DNA of 62,283 nucleotides, taken from an uncultured Bacilli bacterium (lineage in GTDB: Bacteria; Bacillota_I; Bacilli_A; RF39; UBA660). The notes under the pieces were generated by a model. The model was not told the DNA's origin. It saw only the letters and a list, made by a program, of their open reading frames with translations, and did not search any database. A program made the translations under genes and the position numbers. Positions 43,780 to 52,671 of this stretch are shown here, one piece after another. Position 1 is the first letter of the stretch; the number at the start of each line of letters is the position of its first letter. The stretch spans positions 1-62,283 of the forward strand of contig CAJUNG010000003.1 in assembly GCA_910587725.1 (NCBI GenBank). Reading direction: 5' to 3'.

Positions 43780-45378
43780 TTATTCATTATAATTATCTGG
43801 CAAATCATTTTCAAAAAGGGCAAAAACATCTTTTTTTTCTTTCCATGTACGGATTAATTCATATGCCTTAGTAACATCATTTAAAATATGAATCTTATTT
43901 TTATCATAACCCGCATCTTTTAATCCTTCTTGAATTGGTTTAGTAATCTTTTCACCAACTAAGATTACTTGGTCAGCAACGGACGCAATCTGACGGCCAA
44001 ACTCACGGTTAAGTTCTTCTTGTTTTTCCCCAAGTTCAATCATTCCTGGAGTTACCACAACTTTTAAGCCATCCATCATTGCTAAAACATCAAGAGCAGC
44101 TTTCGCTCCCACCGGATTTGAGTTATACGCATCATCAATCATATACATATAACCTAAGTCGCGAAGTTCTAAACGATGTTCGATTTGTTTGGTTTTTCGA
44201 ACGCCTTGCTGTAATTCTTCAATAGTCATTCCCATCTTTCGTCCTAACGCAACACTCGCTAAAATATTATAGACATTATTTTTTCCAAGAAGTTTTGTCT
44301 CAAATGGATAAGCTTTCTTTTCTCCATCAAACAAAATATCAAAAGTACTTCCTTTACCGCTACATTGAATATTTTTAGCAACGACATCGGCATCTAAACG
44401 GTCAATACCAATCCACACAACTTCTACATCGTTTTTTAATTCATAACTCGTTTGAAGTTCATCATCCATATTTAAAATCGCAATACCATCGGATGGTAAT
44501 GATTCAATAAGTTCGAATTTCGTTTTTTGAATATTTTCTTGACTTCCGAAACTTTCTAAATGAGCCGTCCCAATTCTTGTTAAAATTCCATACTTTGGAT
44601 GAACCATATCACAAAGGGTTTTAATCTCTCCTCTTGTGTAAGCCCCCATTTCGGCGATAAAAACTTCATCGAATTTATCTAAATGATTATTAATGGTAAT
44701 CATAAGACCATATTCAGTATTTAAGTTTCTTGGTGTTGGACGAGTAATATATCTAGCATTTAAAATACTGGCCAAAATATTTTTACTACTCGTTTTTCCA
44801 TAACTTCCTGTAATTCCCACTACAGATAAATGATTCATCGATTTTAGCTTTCTTTGGGCTTGACGATAAAATTTACGATATACCATTCTTTCTACTGGCG
44901 TGTTTAAAATTTTAGCAAGTAACACCATCGAGTAAACAAAAGTAGTAAACATCGCCAGTGTAAATAAGACAAAGTATTGATACTCAGCACATGCAAAATA
45001 AAGAATTAATGGAATACAGTAAACAATCGTAAGCGTTACTAAAAGTCTCTTCACGCGTGCCGTAACGACGAGTGGCTTCTTGACTTGCTCATTTTTTTCT
45101 CTTTTTTTAATCAAATATGCCGTAAATCCATAAAAAACTAGAGATACGCCAATAAGAATATTAGAAATCAGAGTTTGATTAAGTAAACAAGCTCCGGCAA
45201 TCATCACAAGAGAAATCAAATCCGGATAAAGATACGCCGTTTTAATATTTTTATCTAACCACTTTGCATATCGATTATTTTCATTATAAAGATTTTGTTG
45301 AAGCATATGCATTGCTTTTTTTCCTTTGACAAGATTATAAATTAAAATAAGGCCATAACAAATTAAAAAATAGACCAT
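43780..45378 (-). CDS. murF: MurF-like UDP-MurNAc-tripeptide D-Ala-D-Ala ligase with N-terminal membrane module
   Basis: The C-terminal 350 residues are a Mur ligase: P-loop VVGITGSYGKTSSK (residues 187-199), RPTPRNLNTEYG, FIAEMGAYTRGEI, GIGTAHLESFGS-type motif (here RIGTAHLESFGS), LLGKNNVYNILA, and MIDDAYNSNPVGAKAALD, all characteristic of MurF. The first 180 residues are unlike normal MurF: four or five hydrophobic helices (near 5-15, 52-90, 112-130 and 134-156) joined by basic loops. The enzyme is therefore probably held at the membrane, near MraY. It overlaps functionally with ddl downstream, and a hydrolase lies one base upstream. 532 residues in total. Confidence 0.87.
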   Translation of the reverse strand: MVYFLICYGLILIYNLVKGKKAMHMLQQNLYNENNRYAKWLDKNIKTAYLYPDLISLVMIAGACLLNQTLISNILIGVSLVFYGFTAYLIKKREKNEQVKKPLVVTARVKRLLVTLTIVYCIPLILYFACAEYQYFVLFTLAMFTTFVYSMVLLAKILNTPVERMVYRKFYRQAQRKLKSMNHLSVVGITGSYGKTSSKNILASILNARYITRPTPRNLNTEYGLMITINNHLDKFDEVFIAEMGAYTRGEIKTLCDMVHPKYGILTRIGTAHLESFGSQENIQKTKFELIESLPSDGIAILNMDDELQTSYELKNDVEVVWIGIDRLDADVVAKNIQCSGKGSTFDILFDGEKKAYPFETKLLGKNNVYNILASVALGRKMGMTIEELQQGVRKTKQIEHRLELRDLGYMYMIDDAYNSNPVGAKAALDVLAMMDGLKVVVTPGMIELGEKQEELNREFGRQIASVADQVILVGEKITKPIQEGLKDAGYDKNKIHILNDVTKAYELIRTWKEKKDVFALFENDLPDNYNE

Positions 45379-45379
45379 T

Positions 45380-46093
45380 TTACTTCCCTCCTAAAAACTG
45401 ATTCACAATATTACTCACTTGTGGTAATGCTTCTAAATAAGCATAATGTGTGTATCCCCCTAATACAATTAATCCTCCATCCTTTAATAATAGCTCTAGT
45501 TTCTTCGCATCTTCCACCGAAGCAGCAGAATCCTCACTTCCCCAAATAAGTAGTGTAGGACATTGAATATTTTTAGCATCTTCGCTTAAGTCTTGCGCAA
45601 CGACTTTAACTAAGGTCTCTCGCATGATTGGTGTTGCATTCCTATAATCTGTAGAACCAATATATTTTTTCATGTATTCTCCAAATCCATTGAAAAAAGG
45701 AACTTTCTTCATCGCCTTCAAAAATGACTCTTTTTTACTAGTTTTTCGTGTTCTAACACAAGGAGCACCAAAAAGAATCAACTTTTCTACTGGATTTCTA
45801 GAAGCATAGGAAATCGCTACTCTACCACCAAAGGAATGACCAATCAATGTGAGATTTTTAAGGCCTAACTCTTGTACGAATTCTTCGATAAATTTCGTAT
45901 AATCTTCAATCGACCAACTACTTACTAATTCAAAGCTTTTCCCAAATCCAGGAAAATCTAAAATCGTCACTCTTTTTCCGACAAGTACATCTCCTAATGG
46001 CTTCATCATCTCGATGTTTTGACCCCAACCATGTAAAAGAAGAACGTCATCTCCCTCACCATATTGTATGTAATTAATATTTCTTTTGCCCAT
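45380..46093 (-). CDS. Alpha/beta hydrolase in the murF-ddl operon
   Basis: About 237 residues from ATG 46093, which follows GAGGAGAATC; the longer frame to 46105 lacks a site. Alpha/beta-hydrolase motifs: VLLLHGWGQNIEMM, nucleophile TLIGHSFGGRVA, acid LLIWGSEDSA, His GYTHYAYLE. It is related to the hydrolase at 20441-21205. It ends one base before the murF-like gene, so all three genes (hydrolase, murF, ddl) are probably one transcript. A lipid or wall-precursor esterase role is plausible by association only. Confidence 0.88.
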   Translation of the reverse strand: MGKRNINYIQYGEGDDVLLLHGWGQNIEMMKPLGDVLVGKRVTILDFPGFGKSFELVSSWSIEDYTKFIEEFVQELGLKNLTLIGHSFGGRVAISYASRNPVEKLILFGAPCVRTRKTSKKESFLKAMKKVPFFNGFGEYMKKYIGSTDYRNATPIMRETLVKVVAQDLSEDAKNIQCPTLLIWGSEDSAASVEDAKKLELLLKDGGLIVLGGYTHYAYLEALPQVSNIVNQFLGGK

Positions 46094-46247
46094 GATTCTC
46101 CTCACTTCCCTAAAGCTTAATTAAATTTTAGCACATTTTTTTTCTCTGAACAATACTAAAATAAAACCAAAGTCGATTTCTCTTTTTCCAAATTTATTCA
46201 CCTTCTAGTCAATAAAAAAATGCCAGACTTAAATAGTTCTTGCATTC

Positions 46248-46889
46248 TTATATTGCTTTTTTCTCTTTTACCATCAATAACACTTCATATAAGGACAAGT
46301 GCTTTTTCGTCAAATGATGTTGAATCGAAGAAAGTAATGCTTCTTTAATTTTTTTAGGATTTTCTTCTTCTTTTTCAAAATATTCTAAGTAGAGATAGCG
46401 AAGTTTAGAATACTCTTTTTTCTGATAAGAAGCCGTAATCTCTTTTTCTAAAAAGTTCTTAATTTTTCTTTCTTCTCTAGTGAAAAAAGTATGATGTTCT
46501 CTTTGTTTTAAGGAAACGTAGGAAATTTTCTCTTCTTCTTCCGTTTTAATATATCTCGAAGTCTCTTCTTCATCAGTAGGAAGCAAATGACTTAAAAATA
46601 AGTTTTCGCCTTTTTCATTAAATTCTACAACAATTGAGGATTCTCCATCAGAAAATAAAGCTGCATACTCTATTTTTTCTAAATTATATTTTTCCGTCTC
46701 ATCCGCAATACGGTTTAAGAATTCTTTGTCAACAACGACCTCTTTTTCTATTAAATCAATCATCATCTCCCGGCTTACACGAAACACGGGGATTCTTTTT
46801 ATATGTTCAATATCATCCTCCATCTGCCATTCAAAAAAATCAAAAGCGACTTCCTGTAAATTCACTAACAAATCATATAACATATTCAC
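46248..46889 (-). CDS. DUF3603-like protein
   Basis: 213 residues, soluble and highly charged. The N-terminal half (MLYDLLVNLQEVAFDFFEWQMEDDIEHIKRIPVFRVS, then EYAALFSDGESSIVVEF and SHLLPTDEEE) follows the pattern of DUF3603 proteins of Bacilli, whose function is unknown. The C-terminal half is helical (LEKEITASYQKKEYSKLRYLYLEYFEKEEENPKKI). GTG 46889 overlaps the stop of the small membrane protein upstream (GTGA) and follows GAGGG; ATG 46883 is an alternative. It is last in a run of minus-strand genes starting at about 49712. Confidence 0.65.
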   Translation of the reverse strand: MNMLYDLLVNLQEVAFDFFEWQMEDDIEHIKRIPVFRVSREMMIDLIEKEVVVDKEFLNRIADETEKYNLEKIEYAALFSDGESSIVVEFNEKGENLFLSHLLPTDEEETSRYIKTEEEEKISYVSLKQREHHTFFTREERKIKNFLEKEITASYQKKEYSKLRYLYLEYFEKEEENPKKIKEALLSSIQHHLTKKHLSLYEVLLMVKEKKAI

Positions 46890-47095
46890 TCTTCATCCCT
46901 CTTTCTCATTAGTAAAACAAATAAGGTTAAACCAAGGCCAAGAATCATTAAAAAGAAAGAATATCTGCCAAAAAAAATAGAGAGAAACTTTTTAAAGGAA
47001 ACTTGAAAGGCCAAAACGTTCAAATACAAAATAAAATCGGTAAAAGCTAATACTAGAAAAATAAAACCAACAAAAAACAAAAAAACCATAAACAT
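46886..47095 (-). CDS. Small two-helix membrane protein
   Basis: 69 residues with two hydrophobic helices (about 2-28 and 45-63) and a charged end, MRKRDEE. AGGAGAAGTAGTC precedes ATG 47095. Its stop overlaps the start of the DUF3603-like gene by four bases, which supports it as a real gene. No family recognised. Its ribosome binding site lies within a hairpin (47104-47129). Confidence 0.65.
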   Translation of the reverse strand: MFMVFLFFVGFIFLVLAFTDFILYLNVLAFQVSFKKFLSIFFGRYSFFLMILGLGLTLFVLLMRKRDEE

Positions 47096-47103
47096 GACTA
47101 CTT

Positions 47104-47129
47104 CTCCTATCTTTATTTTACGATAGGAG
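47104..47129 (-). promoter_or_regulatory. Hairpin covering the ribosome binding site of the small membrane protein
   Basis: CTCCTATC and GATAGGAG form an 8-bp stem around a 10-base loop; the 3' arm contains AGGAG of the site for ATG 47095. Translation may be blocked unless the hairpin opens. Confidence 0.5.
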
Positions 47130-47162
47130 TTCTAATAATATTATTGGTTTTTCTAAATATTT

Positions 47163-47453
47163 CTATACATTAATTTTAATTGCTGGCTTTTTCTTTCGAC
47201 GAAGGTGACTTTCCCATACGCTTTTTGAAAGAAAAAGAATTCCTAATGCTGAAGCAATGGGCAAGACCAAAAAGAAAATCATCGCAAGGGTTCGGTGGAT
47301 TCCATTAAAATACAAAACAATAGAAGCAATAAAAAGTATCATAATGACAATGCCTAAAAAGATAAAAACCCCCTGCTTTTGCGCACTTTTCATTTTTTTC
47401 TTTTCCCACTTATCTTCGTCCATCATTTCTTTATATTTTTTCTCATCTATCAT
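47163..47453 (-). CDS. Small membrane protein, 96 residues
   Basis: A charged, Lys-rich N-terminus of 28 residues, two hydrophobic helices (about 29-48 and 56-76) and a basic tail (HLRRKKKPAIKINV). GAGGT precedes ATG 47453. It follows the DUF2238-like gene by 15 bases. No family recognised. Confidence 0.65.
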   Translation of the reverse strand: MIDEKKYKEMMDEDKWEKKKMKSAQKQGVFIFLGIVIMILFIASIVLYFNGIHRTLAMIFFLVLPIASALGILFLSKSVWESHLRRKKKPAIKINV

Positions 47454-47468
47454 ACTACAACCTCTTTT

Positions 47469-48047
47469 CTAAATTAATTTTTCGACTTTTTCTATACAAC
47501 GTTTTGGATTTTTCTTCATGAAATAAATGTATGCACCACTCACCAAAAGACTTCCCGCTTCGGCAATCATCATATCTTCCATCGTATCGGATACACCAGT
47601 TTCTTTAACCCACTGTGTATCTTTATCAAAAAGCGTATCGTAAGTATATTCACAAGACTCCCAAAGAACGGCAATCAAAGCAGAAAAACTAAGTAAGAAA
47701 ATTGCGGTAAATAAAATATGATTTTTACTCAACAATTTGGAATGTTTAGCAAGAAATAAACCGACGAAGGTAAAGAATACACCGGACAAGAAATGGGCCA
47801 ACAAGTCCATCCAGTTCGTCGTATGATACATCTTATAGACAACACCGAGAACATAAGCGATAATGAAAAACAAATAAAAGAACAAAATCATCTCATCACT
47901 TGCTTCATAAGAAAATAAACATTTTAAGAGAAATGGAGCAAAAGCCCCTAAGACAATCGCAATACTACTTAAATTCATTTGCATAACTGCAACCACTAAA
48001 AGACCAAGAAAAATTATCTTATTCGTAAACTTTAGAATTTTCATCAT
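47469..48047 (-). CDS. DUF2238/YjdF-like integral membrane protein
   Basis: 192 residues with five or six hydrophobic helices. The motifs NWMDLLAHFLSGVFFTFVG, ALIAVLWESCEYTYDTLF and VSDTMEDMMIAEAGSLLVSG contain the conserved Asp, His, Glu and DT.ED residues of the DUF2238 (YjdF-like) family. Function is unknown; the buried acidic residues suggest ion or metal handling, but this is inference. AGGAGGATAGAA precedes ATG 48047, which lies inside the end of rmuC (29-bp overlap). Confidence 0.72.
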   Translation of the reverse strand: MMKILKFTNKIIFLGLLVVAVMQMNLSSIAIVLGAFAPFLLKCLFSYEASDEMILFFYLFFIIAYVLGVVYKMYHTTNWMDLLAHFLSGVFFTFVGLFLAKHSKLLSKNHILFTAIFLLSFSALIAVLWESCEYTYDTLFDKDTQWVKETGVSDTMEDMMIAEAGSLLVSGAYIYFMKKNPKRCIEKVEKLI

Positions 48048-49122
48048 TTCTATCCTCCTTTAATTCATCGACTTCTACCTGATTAATCAAAGCAAATTTT
48101 TTAGAAATCTTCTCTGTGGTGATATGCACATTTTCAATATCTTTATTGACCGTTTGAATACTCTTAGATAGTTTATCCCAACGTTCTTTATAACGAGAAA
48201 ATTCAATTCCTAATTTTTTCAATTCTTCATGGATGACTGAAGTATAAGCATCTCTTTCCATATTCTTAATAATCATTTGAATCACAGTCAAGGTAGAAAT
48301 TAATGTGGTAGGAGAAGACAACCAAACTCTTCTTTTATAAGAGTAATCAATTAAATCGGGATGATGTGCACTAATCTCTGCAAAAATAGCTTCTGCTGGT
48401 AAAAACATAATGGCTTGGTCGGCAGTAACCCCATCGATGATATACTTCATACTAATCGCATCGATATGTTTTTTTACATCTAATTTAAATTGTTTCGCAT
48501 AAGCATCTCTTCGTTCAAGAGAAATATTTTTATCGACCATCATTCGGTAATTTTCTAAAGGAAATTTACTATCGATAACAATCGTACCTAAAGGTTCTGG
48601 TGCATAAAGAACGGAATCCGCAATCATTCCATTCGGAAGCGTTACTTGAAGGTCATAAATTTTTGTACTCTTTTCTCCAAAAACACTAGATAGTACTTGT
48701 TTTAAGTTGACCTCACCAAAAATTCCTCTCGTTTTTTTATCAGTCAAAATACTTTGTAGACCTACAATATCACTAGATAATAAATCAATCTTCTTTTGTG
48801 CCTCATCAATTTTTGCCAATCGTTCAACAACGGAAGTAAAAGTCTTATTCGTTTTCTCAAAATTCTCATCTAACCGCTCATTGACTCGGTCGTTAATTTT
48901 CATCAATTGAACTTCAATTTTTTCTTTTACGGCTTCCATTTCTTTACGGACATTATTTTGTAATTGTTCTTTAAAGTTCGCAATCTCCTGATTGATAGAA
49001 ACTTCAAATCTTCCTAATCGCTCAATCATCTCGCCATTGGTTTGATTTTCTGTCTTTTTAAGTAAAGAAACGACTTGTAATAATAAAACTACGACAAGTA
49101 AAATAATCATTGCGATTTCCAC
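48019..49122 (-). CDS. rmuC: RmuC-family DNA recombination protein
   Basis: An N-terminal membrane helix (AMIILLVVVLLLQVVSLL) is followed by a long coiled coil (about residues 25-125) and the RmuC nuclease-like domain: KTRGIFGEVNLKQVLSS, VIDSKFPLENY, QAIMFLPAEAIFAEI, RVWLSSPTTLISTL. RmuC-type proteins are PD-(D/E)XK-like and limit inversions or recombination in E. coli; the precise function is unclear. 367 residues is normal. GTG 49122 follows GGAGGTGATAAA. Confidence 0.9.
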   Translation of the reverse strand: MEIAMIILLVVVLLLQVVSLLKKTENQTNGEMIERLGRFEVSINQEIANFKEQLQNNVRKEMEAVKEKIEVQLMKINDRVNERLDENFEKTNKTFTSVVERLAKIDEAQKKIDLLSSDIVGLQSILTDKKTRGIFGEVNLKQVLSSVFGEKSTKIYDLQVTLPNGMIADSVLYAPEPLGTIVIDSKFPLENYRMMVDKNISLERRDAYAKQFKLDVKKHIDAISMKYIIDGVTADQAIMFLPAEAIFAEISAHHPDLIDYSYKRRVWLSSPTTLISTLTVIQMIIKNMERDAYTSVIHEELKKLGIEFSRYKERWDKLSKSIQTVNKDIENVHITTEKISKKFALINQVEVDELKEDRNDENSKVYE

Positions 49123-49136
49123 TTTATCACCTCCAT

Positions 49137-49712
49137 TTAGATTTCTGCAGATTTTTCGATAACTTTAGATGCGATATACGCAAATAAAAGTAAAATAATA
49201 ATTTTTAATAATACACTAAAGTCGGTTAAACTTTCTAACAAACTTGTTCCTACATATCCCCAAAAATAAACCATGACGGCTTTTCCAATCAGTAAGGAAA
49301 AGAAGTATTTACGAAAAGATAAATGCGATAATCCGGCAGCAATATTAATTAAAAATGCAGGGGTAAAAGGAAGTGCAATAAGAATAACCAGATTAGTAAA
49401 TTTAATTTTAGTAATTTTCACCATCCATTTTTTTACTTCGATGTAATCTTTTCTCTCGACCAATCGATAAAGGCGATGAGAAAAAACTTGCCGAAAGAAA
49501 AAAAAGGAACAAGTACAGCCAACAATGGTTGCACCTAAAGATAAGAAATATCCCAAGATACTACCAAAGGTCATTAAATTTAAAGTGATAAAGACAGAAA
49601 GAGGAAGAACAGGAAAAACACTTTCTAACAAAATCAATAAAATTCCCGCCATTGGTCCTGCTTGAGATAAAATATGAATACAACTCTCTACAACTGTATC
49701 GACTATTTCCAC
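49137..49712 (-). CDS. TVP38/TMEM64-type (VTT domain) membrane protein
   Basis: About 191 residues with five hydrophobic helices. The pattern ESVFPVLPLSVFITLNLMTFGSILGYFLSLGATIVGC, then ILIALPFTPAFLINIAAGLSHLSFRKYFFSLLIGK, is the VTT/SNARE-associated domain of the DedA superfamily; the re-entrant F/ALPF.P....N..AG element is clear. Such proteins act in lipid (undecaprenyl phosphate or phospholipid) translocation or membrane homeostasis. GTG 49712 after GAGGTGGAAGAC is preferred to GTG 49721. Confidence 0.85.
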   Translation of the reverse strand: MEIVDTVVESCIHILSQAGPMAGILLILLESVFPVLPLSVFITLNLMTFGSILGYFLSLGATIVGCTCSFFFFRQVFSHRLYRLVERKDYIEVKKWMVKITKIKFTNLVILIALPFTPAFLINIAAGLSHLSFRKYFFSLLIGKAVMVYFWGYVGTSLLESLTDFSVLLKIIILLLFAYIASKVIEKSAEI

Positions 49713-49785
49713 GTCTTCCACCTCGTCTATTATCTATTATAACCGAAAAAATAAAAGTTTCACGGCAAAATATAATTTTTCTTTT

Positions 49786-51117
49786 CTACTTGTCAGTTTG
49801 CTTGACAGCAAGATGGGAAATTAAATCTGCTTTCATGTGAGCAACACTAGCACAACTCATAAAGCAGATAACTTCACCTGAAAATCTGGTCACACTTTCC
49901 ATATGATGAACATCTAGCATTTCTTTATTTTCCAGTAAGTCAAAAATCATTTTTGAAGTAACGCCCGGATATTCTTCCTGTTTTTCCCGATTCGCATCAA
50001 TTTCGGTCAAGAAACAAAAATCTGCAAGATTTAAACTATCGGCAAAGTCCGAATAAAAATCTTTTGTCCTAGAATAGGTATTCGGTTTAAAAATGGCAAT
50101 AATTTTTTTATCTGGATACTTTTGTCTTGCTGCTTCTAATGTTGCCCGAATCTCTGTTGGATGATGCGCATAATCATCAATAATTACCGTATTTCCACAG
50201 ATTTCTTCTTGAAAACGTCTTTCGGCATTATGAAATTTTTGCAATTCTTCAAAAATTTGTTCTTTAGGAATATTTAAGTGGTGACAAACCAAAATACAAG
50301 CAACTGCATCTAACACCATATGATTTCCAAATAAGGGAAGCTGAAACGTAGAAAAATAAGTCTCATCTATCCATAAATCGAATTGAACCCCGTCTGTTAA
50401 ACGTTTTAAGTTTTTAATCACTGCATCATTTTCTTCGGAAAAACCATAGTAAATCGCTTTTGTTGTCGGTTTTAGTTTACGAACATTCTCGTTATCCCCA
50501 CATAAAAAGACAGTATCTTTACATTTCTCAATAAAGGTCTGAAATGTAGAAATGATATCATCAATATCTTGGTAACACTCCATATGTTCTAGTTCAATAT
50601 TGGTAACAACTGCAATACTTGGATAATATTTTAAGAAATGACGATTAAACTCATCGGATTCAATCACAAAGTATTGATTTTTTTTATCTAGTTTTCCTCG
50701 ACCATCACCAATAAAATAATTACATCCATACGATTTATCTATAATATCGCTAATCATCGATGTCGTCGTTGTCTTTCCATGCGTACCACAAACGGAAATA
50801 GTTTGGAATCGTTTGGTCAAATCCCCAACAACCTCGTTGTATTCTTTTATTGTTAAGCCAAGCTGCCGCACGCGAACCATTTCTTTATGGTCTTCTTTGA
50901 AGGCTTTAGAATAGGTAACAATCGTATCTTTATCTAATGGATGTGTAGAATCATAAAAAATAGGAATTCCTCTTGCTTTTAATCCTTTTTCTGTAAATTT
51001 TTCTTCTTTGACATCATCATATCCACTAACCGTCTCTCCTAAATCATTTAAAAGGCAAGCAAGGGTTGCCATCCCACTTCCTTTGATTCCAATACAATAA
51101 TATTTCACTTCAATCAC
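49786..51117 (-). CDS. murC: UDP-N-acetylmuramate--L-alanine ligase
   Basis: First Mur ligase of the peptide stem. N-terminal Rossmann-type YYCIGIKGSGMATLACLLNDLG, P-loop ISVCGTHGKTTTTSM, YFVIESDEFNRHFLKYYP, VTNIELEHMECY, NHMVLDAVACI, HNAERRFQE and the MurC signature VIIDDYAHHPTEIRATLEAARQ. 443 residues is normal. GTG 51117 follows AAGGAC; GTG 51108 is possible. It stands apart from the murF-ddl cluster. Confidence 0.95.
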   Translation of the reverse strand: MIEVKYYCIGIKGSGMATLACLLNDLGETVSGYDDVKEEKFTEKGLKARGIPIFYDSTHPLDKDTIVTYSKAFKEDHKEMVRVRQLGLTIKEYNEVVGDLTKRFQTISVCGTHGKTTTTSMISDIIDKSYGCNYFIGDGRGKLDKKNQYFVIESDEFNRHFLKYYPSIAVVTNIELEHMECYQDIDDIISTFQTFIEKCKDTVFLCGDNENVRKLKPTTKAIYYGFSEENDAVIKNLKRLTDGVQFDLWIDETYFSTFQLPLFGNHMVLDAVACILVCHHLNIPKEQIFEELQKFHNAERRFQEEICGNTVIIDDYAHHPTEIRATLEAARQKYPDKKIIAIFKPNTYSRTKDFYSDFADSLNLADFCFLTEIDANREKQEEYPGVTSKMIFDLLENKEMLDVHHMESVTRFSGEVICFMSCASVAHMKADLISHLAVKQTDK

Positions 51118-51171
51118 GTCCTTATCATCATTATACTATGTTTCAGTAAGGGATACAAGAACTTTTATAGG

Positions 51172-51203
51172 ACAAGAAAAAAAGAAAATTCGCATTTTCT
51201 TTT
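51172..51203 (-). terminator. Terminator of the sortase-phosphohexomutase operon
   Basis: Stem AAAGAAAAT-GCG-AATTTTCTTT (51181-51202), followed by TTTTTTCTTG on the minus strand, about 85 bases after the stop codon. Confidence 0.6.
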
Positions 51204-51290
51204 TCTTATTTTTCTAATCAATTCTTAAAAATGTGCCCAAGTGAGTTCAGTCAGCACAATCGACCACATTCAAAAAATCTACGCATTTTT

Positions 51291-52670
51291 CTATGACTCA
51301 CTCTCTAAAAAGGAATGTAAAAGTCCCTCAAATTCTTTTTGTAAACTTTCTAGTTGTTCCTTACTACTAGCCTCAATTCGCATCGTAATGTTTGGTCCTG
51401 TATTACTTGCCCGAATAGAAACCCAAGCATTCGGATAAGGAACACGAATTCCATCAATTTCTAAAAAAGAATAGTTTTTTCCTCTGACATAATCTTTAAC
51501 TTTTTCAATCACTTCAAATTTAGTCTCATCACTACATGGGAATTTTAATTCTGGAGTCGATGAAAAATGTTCCAAAGAGTCCACCATTTCAGAAAGAGGA
51601 ACATCACTTTTACTAAGTAATTCTAAAACACGAAGAGAAGCATAAATTCCCGAGTCAAATCCTAAAAACTTATCGCGAAAATAAACATGTCCCGAGTATT
51701 CTCCCCCCATAATACAATTTAGTTCCTTAGTTAAGGCTTTGGTATAAGAATTTCCCGTACGAACCATAACACCTTCTACTCCACATTTTTCAATTTCATG
51801 AGTAAGGGTCATTCCACATTTGACATCATATAAAAACTTTGCGCCTTCAATAGAAGATAAATCCCGAACAAATAAAGCCATCACTTCATCCATTCGAAGA
51901 AGTCTTCCCTTATCATCGACAACACCTAGGCGGTCTCCATCTCCATCATAAGCAACCCCAATATCTGCTTTTAATTCAATAACTGCATTTTGTAGTACAC
52001 GCATATTTTCATCGACAGAAGGGTCAGGATGATGATGAGGAAACTCCGGATTACTCTCAGCATATAATAAAACTTCAGAAATCTGAGAAAGAGGAGCAAA
52101 TACATCATTAATAAAAGGAGATGTTGTTCCATTTCCACAATCGACAATCACCTTTAATGGTCTTTTGATTTCTATAGAAGAAAGCAGATAAGAAATATAG
52201 GAATCCTTAATATTCATTCTAGAATGAATTCCATCTCCTGTTGCAAATTCTCCTCTCATTAAAAAGTCATAAAAATCAAGAATTTCTTGCCCTTTCGCAT
52301 TTTGATATTCCCCAAAGGAAATTTTATATCCGTTGTCATCTTTTGGATTGTGACTTGCCGTAATCATACAACCACAATCGATATTTTTTTTATAACAAGC
52401 ATAATAATACATCGGTGTTGTCACTAGTCCTAAGTCTAAGACGTGAACTCCACTTTCGGTCACTCCAGCAATGAAAGTATCGGCTAAATTATCTGAAGAA
52501 TAACGATTATCCCTTCCGACAATACAATCAATTTTACCGAGTTGTCTTAAATAGCTTCCATAAGCTCTACCAATTGTATAACTAATATCCTCGTTGATAT
52601 CTTTTGGATAACACCCGCGAATATCATATTCTCTAAATATATTCTTATTGATTTGTTTGGTAAGTTTCAT
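51291..52670 (-). CDS. Phosphomannomutase/phosphoglucomutase
   Basis: Alpha-D-phosphohexomutase: NIFREYDIRGCYP, the phosphoserine loop MITASHNPKDDNGYK, the metal loop YDGDGDRLG, GEYSGH for sugar binding, and a C-terminal phosphate-binding loop (VSIRASNTGPNITMRIEA). About 459 residues, the size of bifunctional PMM/PGM enzymes. They make mannose-1-P or glucose-1-P for surface polysaccharides and glycolipids. ATG 52670 begins one base after the sortase stop; ATG 52679 lies too close to AAAGGG. Linkage to a sortase gene suggests a common role in surface building, although this is inference. Confidence 0.92.
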   Translation of the reverse strand: MKLTKQINKNIFREYDIRGCYPKDINEDISYTIGRAYGSYLRQLGKIDCIVGRDNRYSSDNLADTFIAGVTESGVHVLDLGLVTTPMYYYACYKKNIDCGCMITASHNPKDDNGYKISFGEYQNAKGQEILDFYDFLMRGEFATGDGIHSRMNIKDSYISYLLSSIEIKRPLKVIVDCGNGTTSPFINDVFAPLSQISEVLLYAESNPEFPHHHPDPSVDENMRVLQNAVIELKADIGVAYDGDGDRLGVVDDKGRLLRMDEVMALFVRDLSSIEGAKFLYDVKCGMTLTHEIEKCGVEGVMVRTGNSYTKALTKELNCIMGGEYSGHVYFRDKFLGFDSGIYASLRVLELLSKSDVPLSEMVDSLEHFSSTPELKFPCSDETKFEVIEKVKDYVRGKNYSFLEIDGIRVPYPNAWVSIRASNTGPNITMRIEASSKEQLESLQKEFEGLLHSFLESES

Positions 52671-52671
52671 A

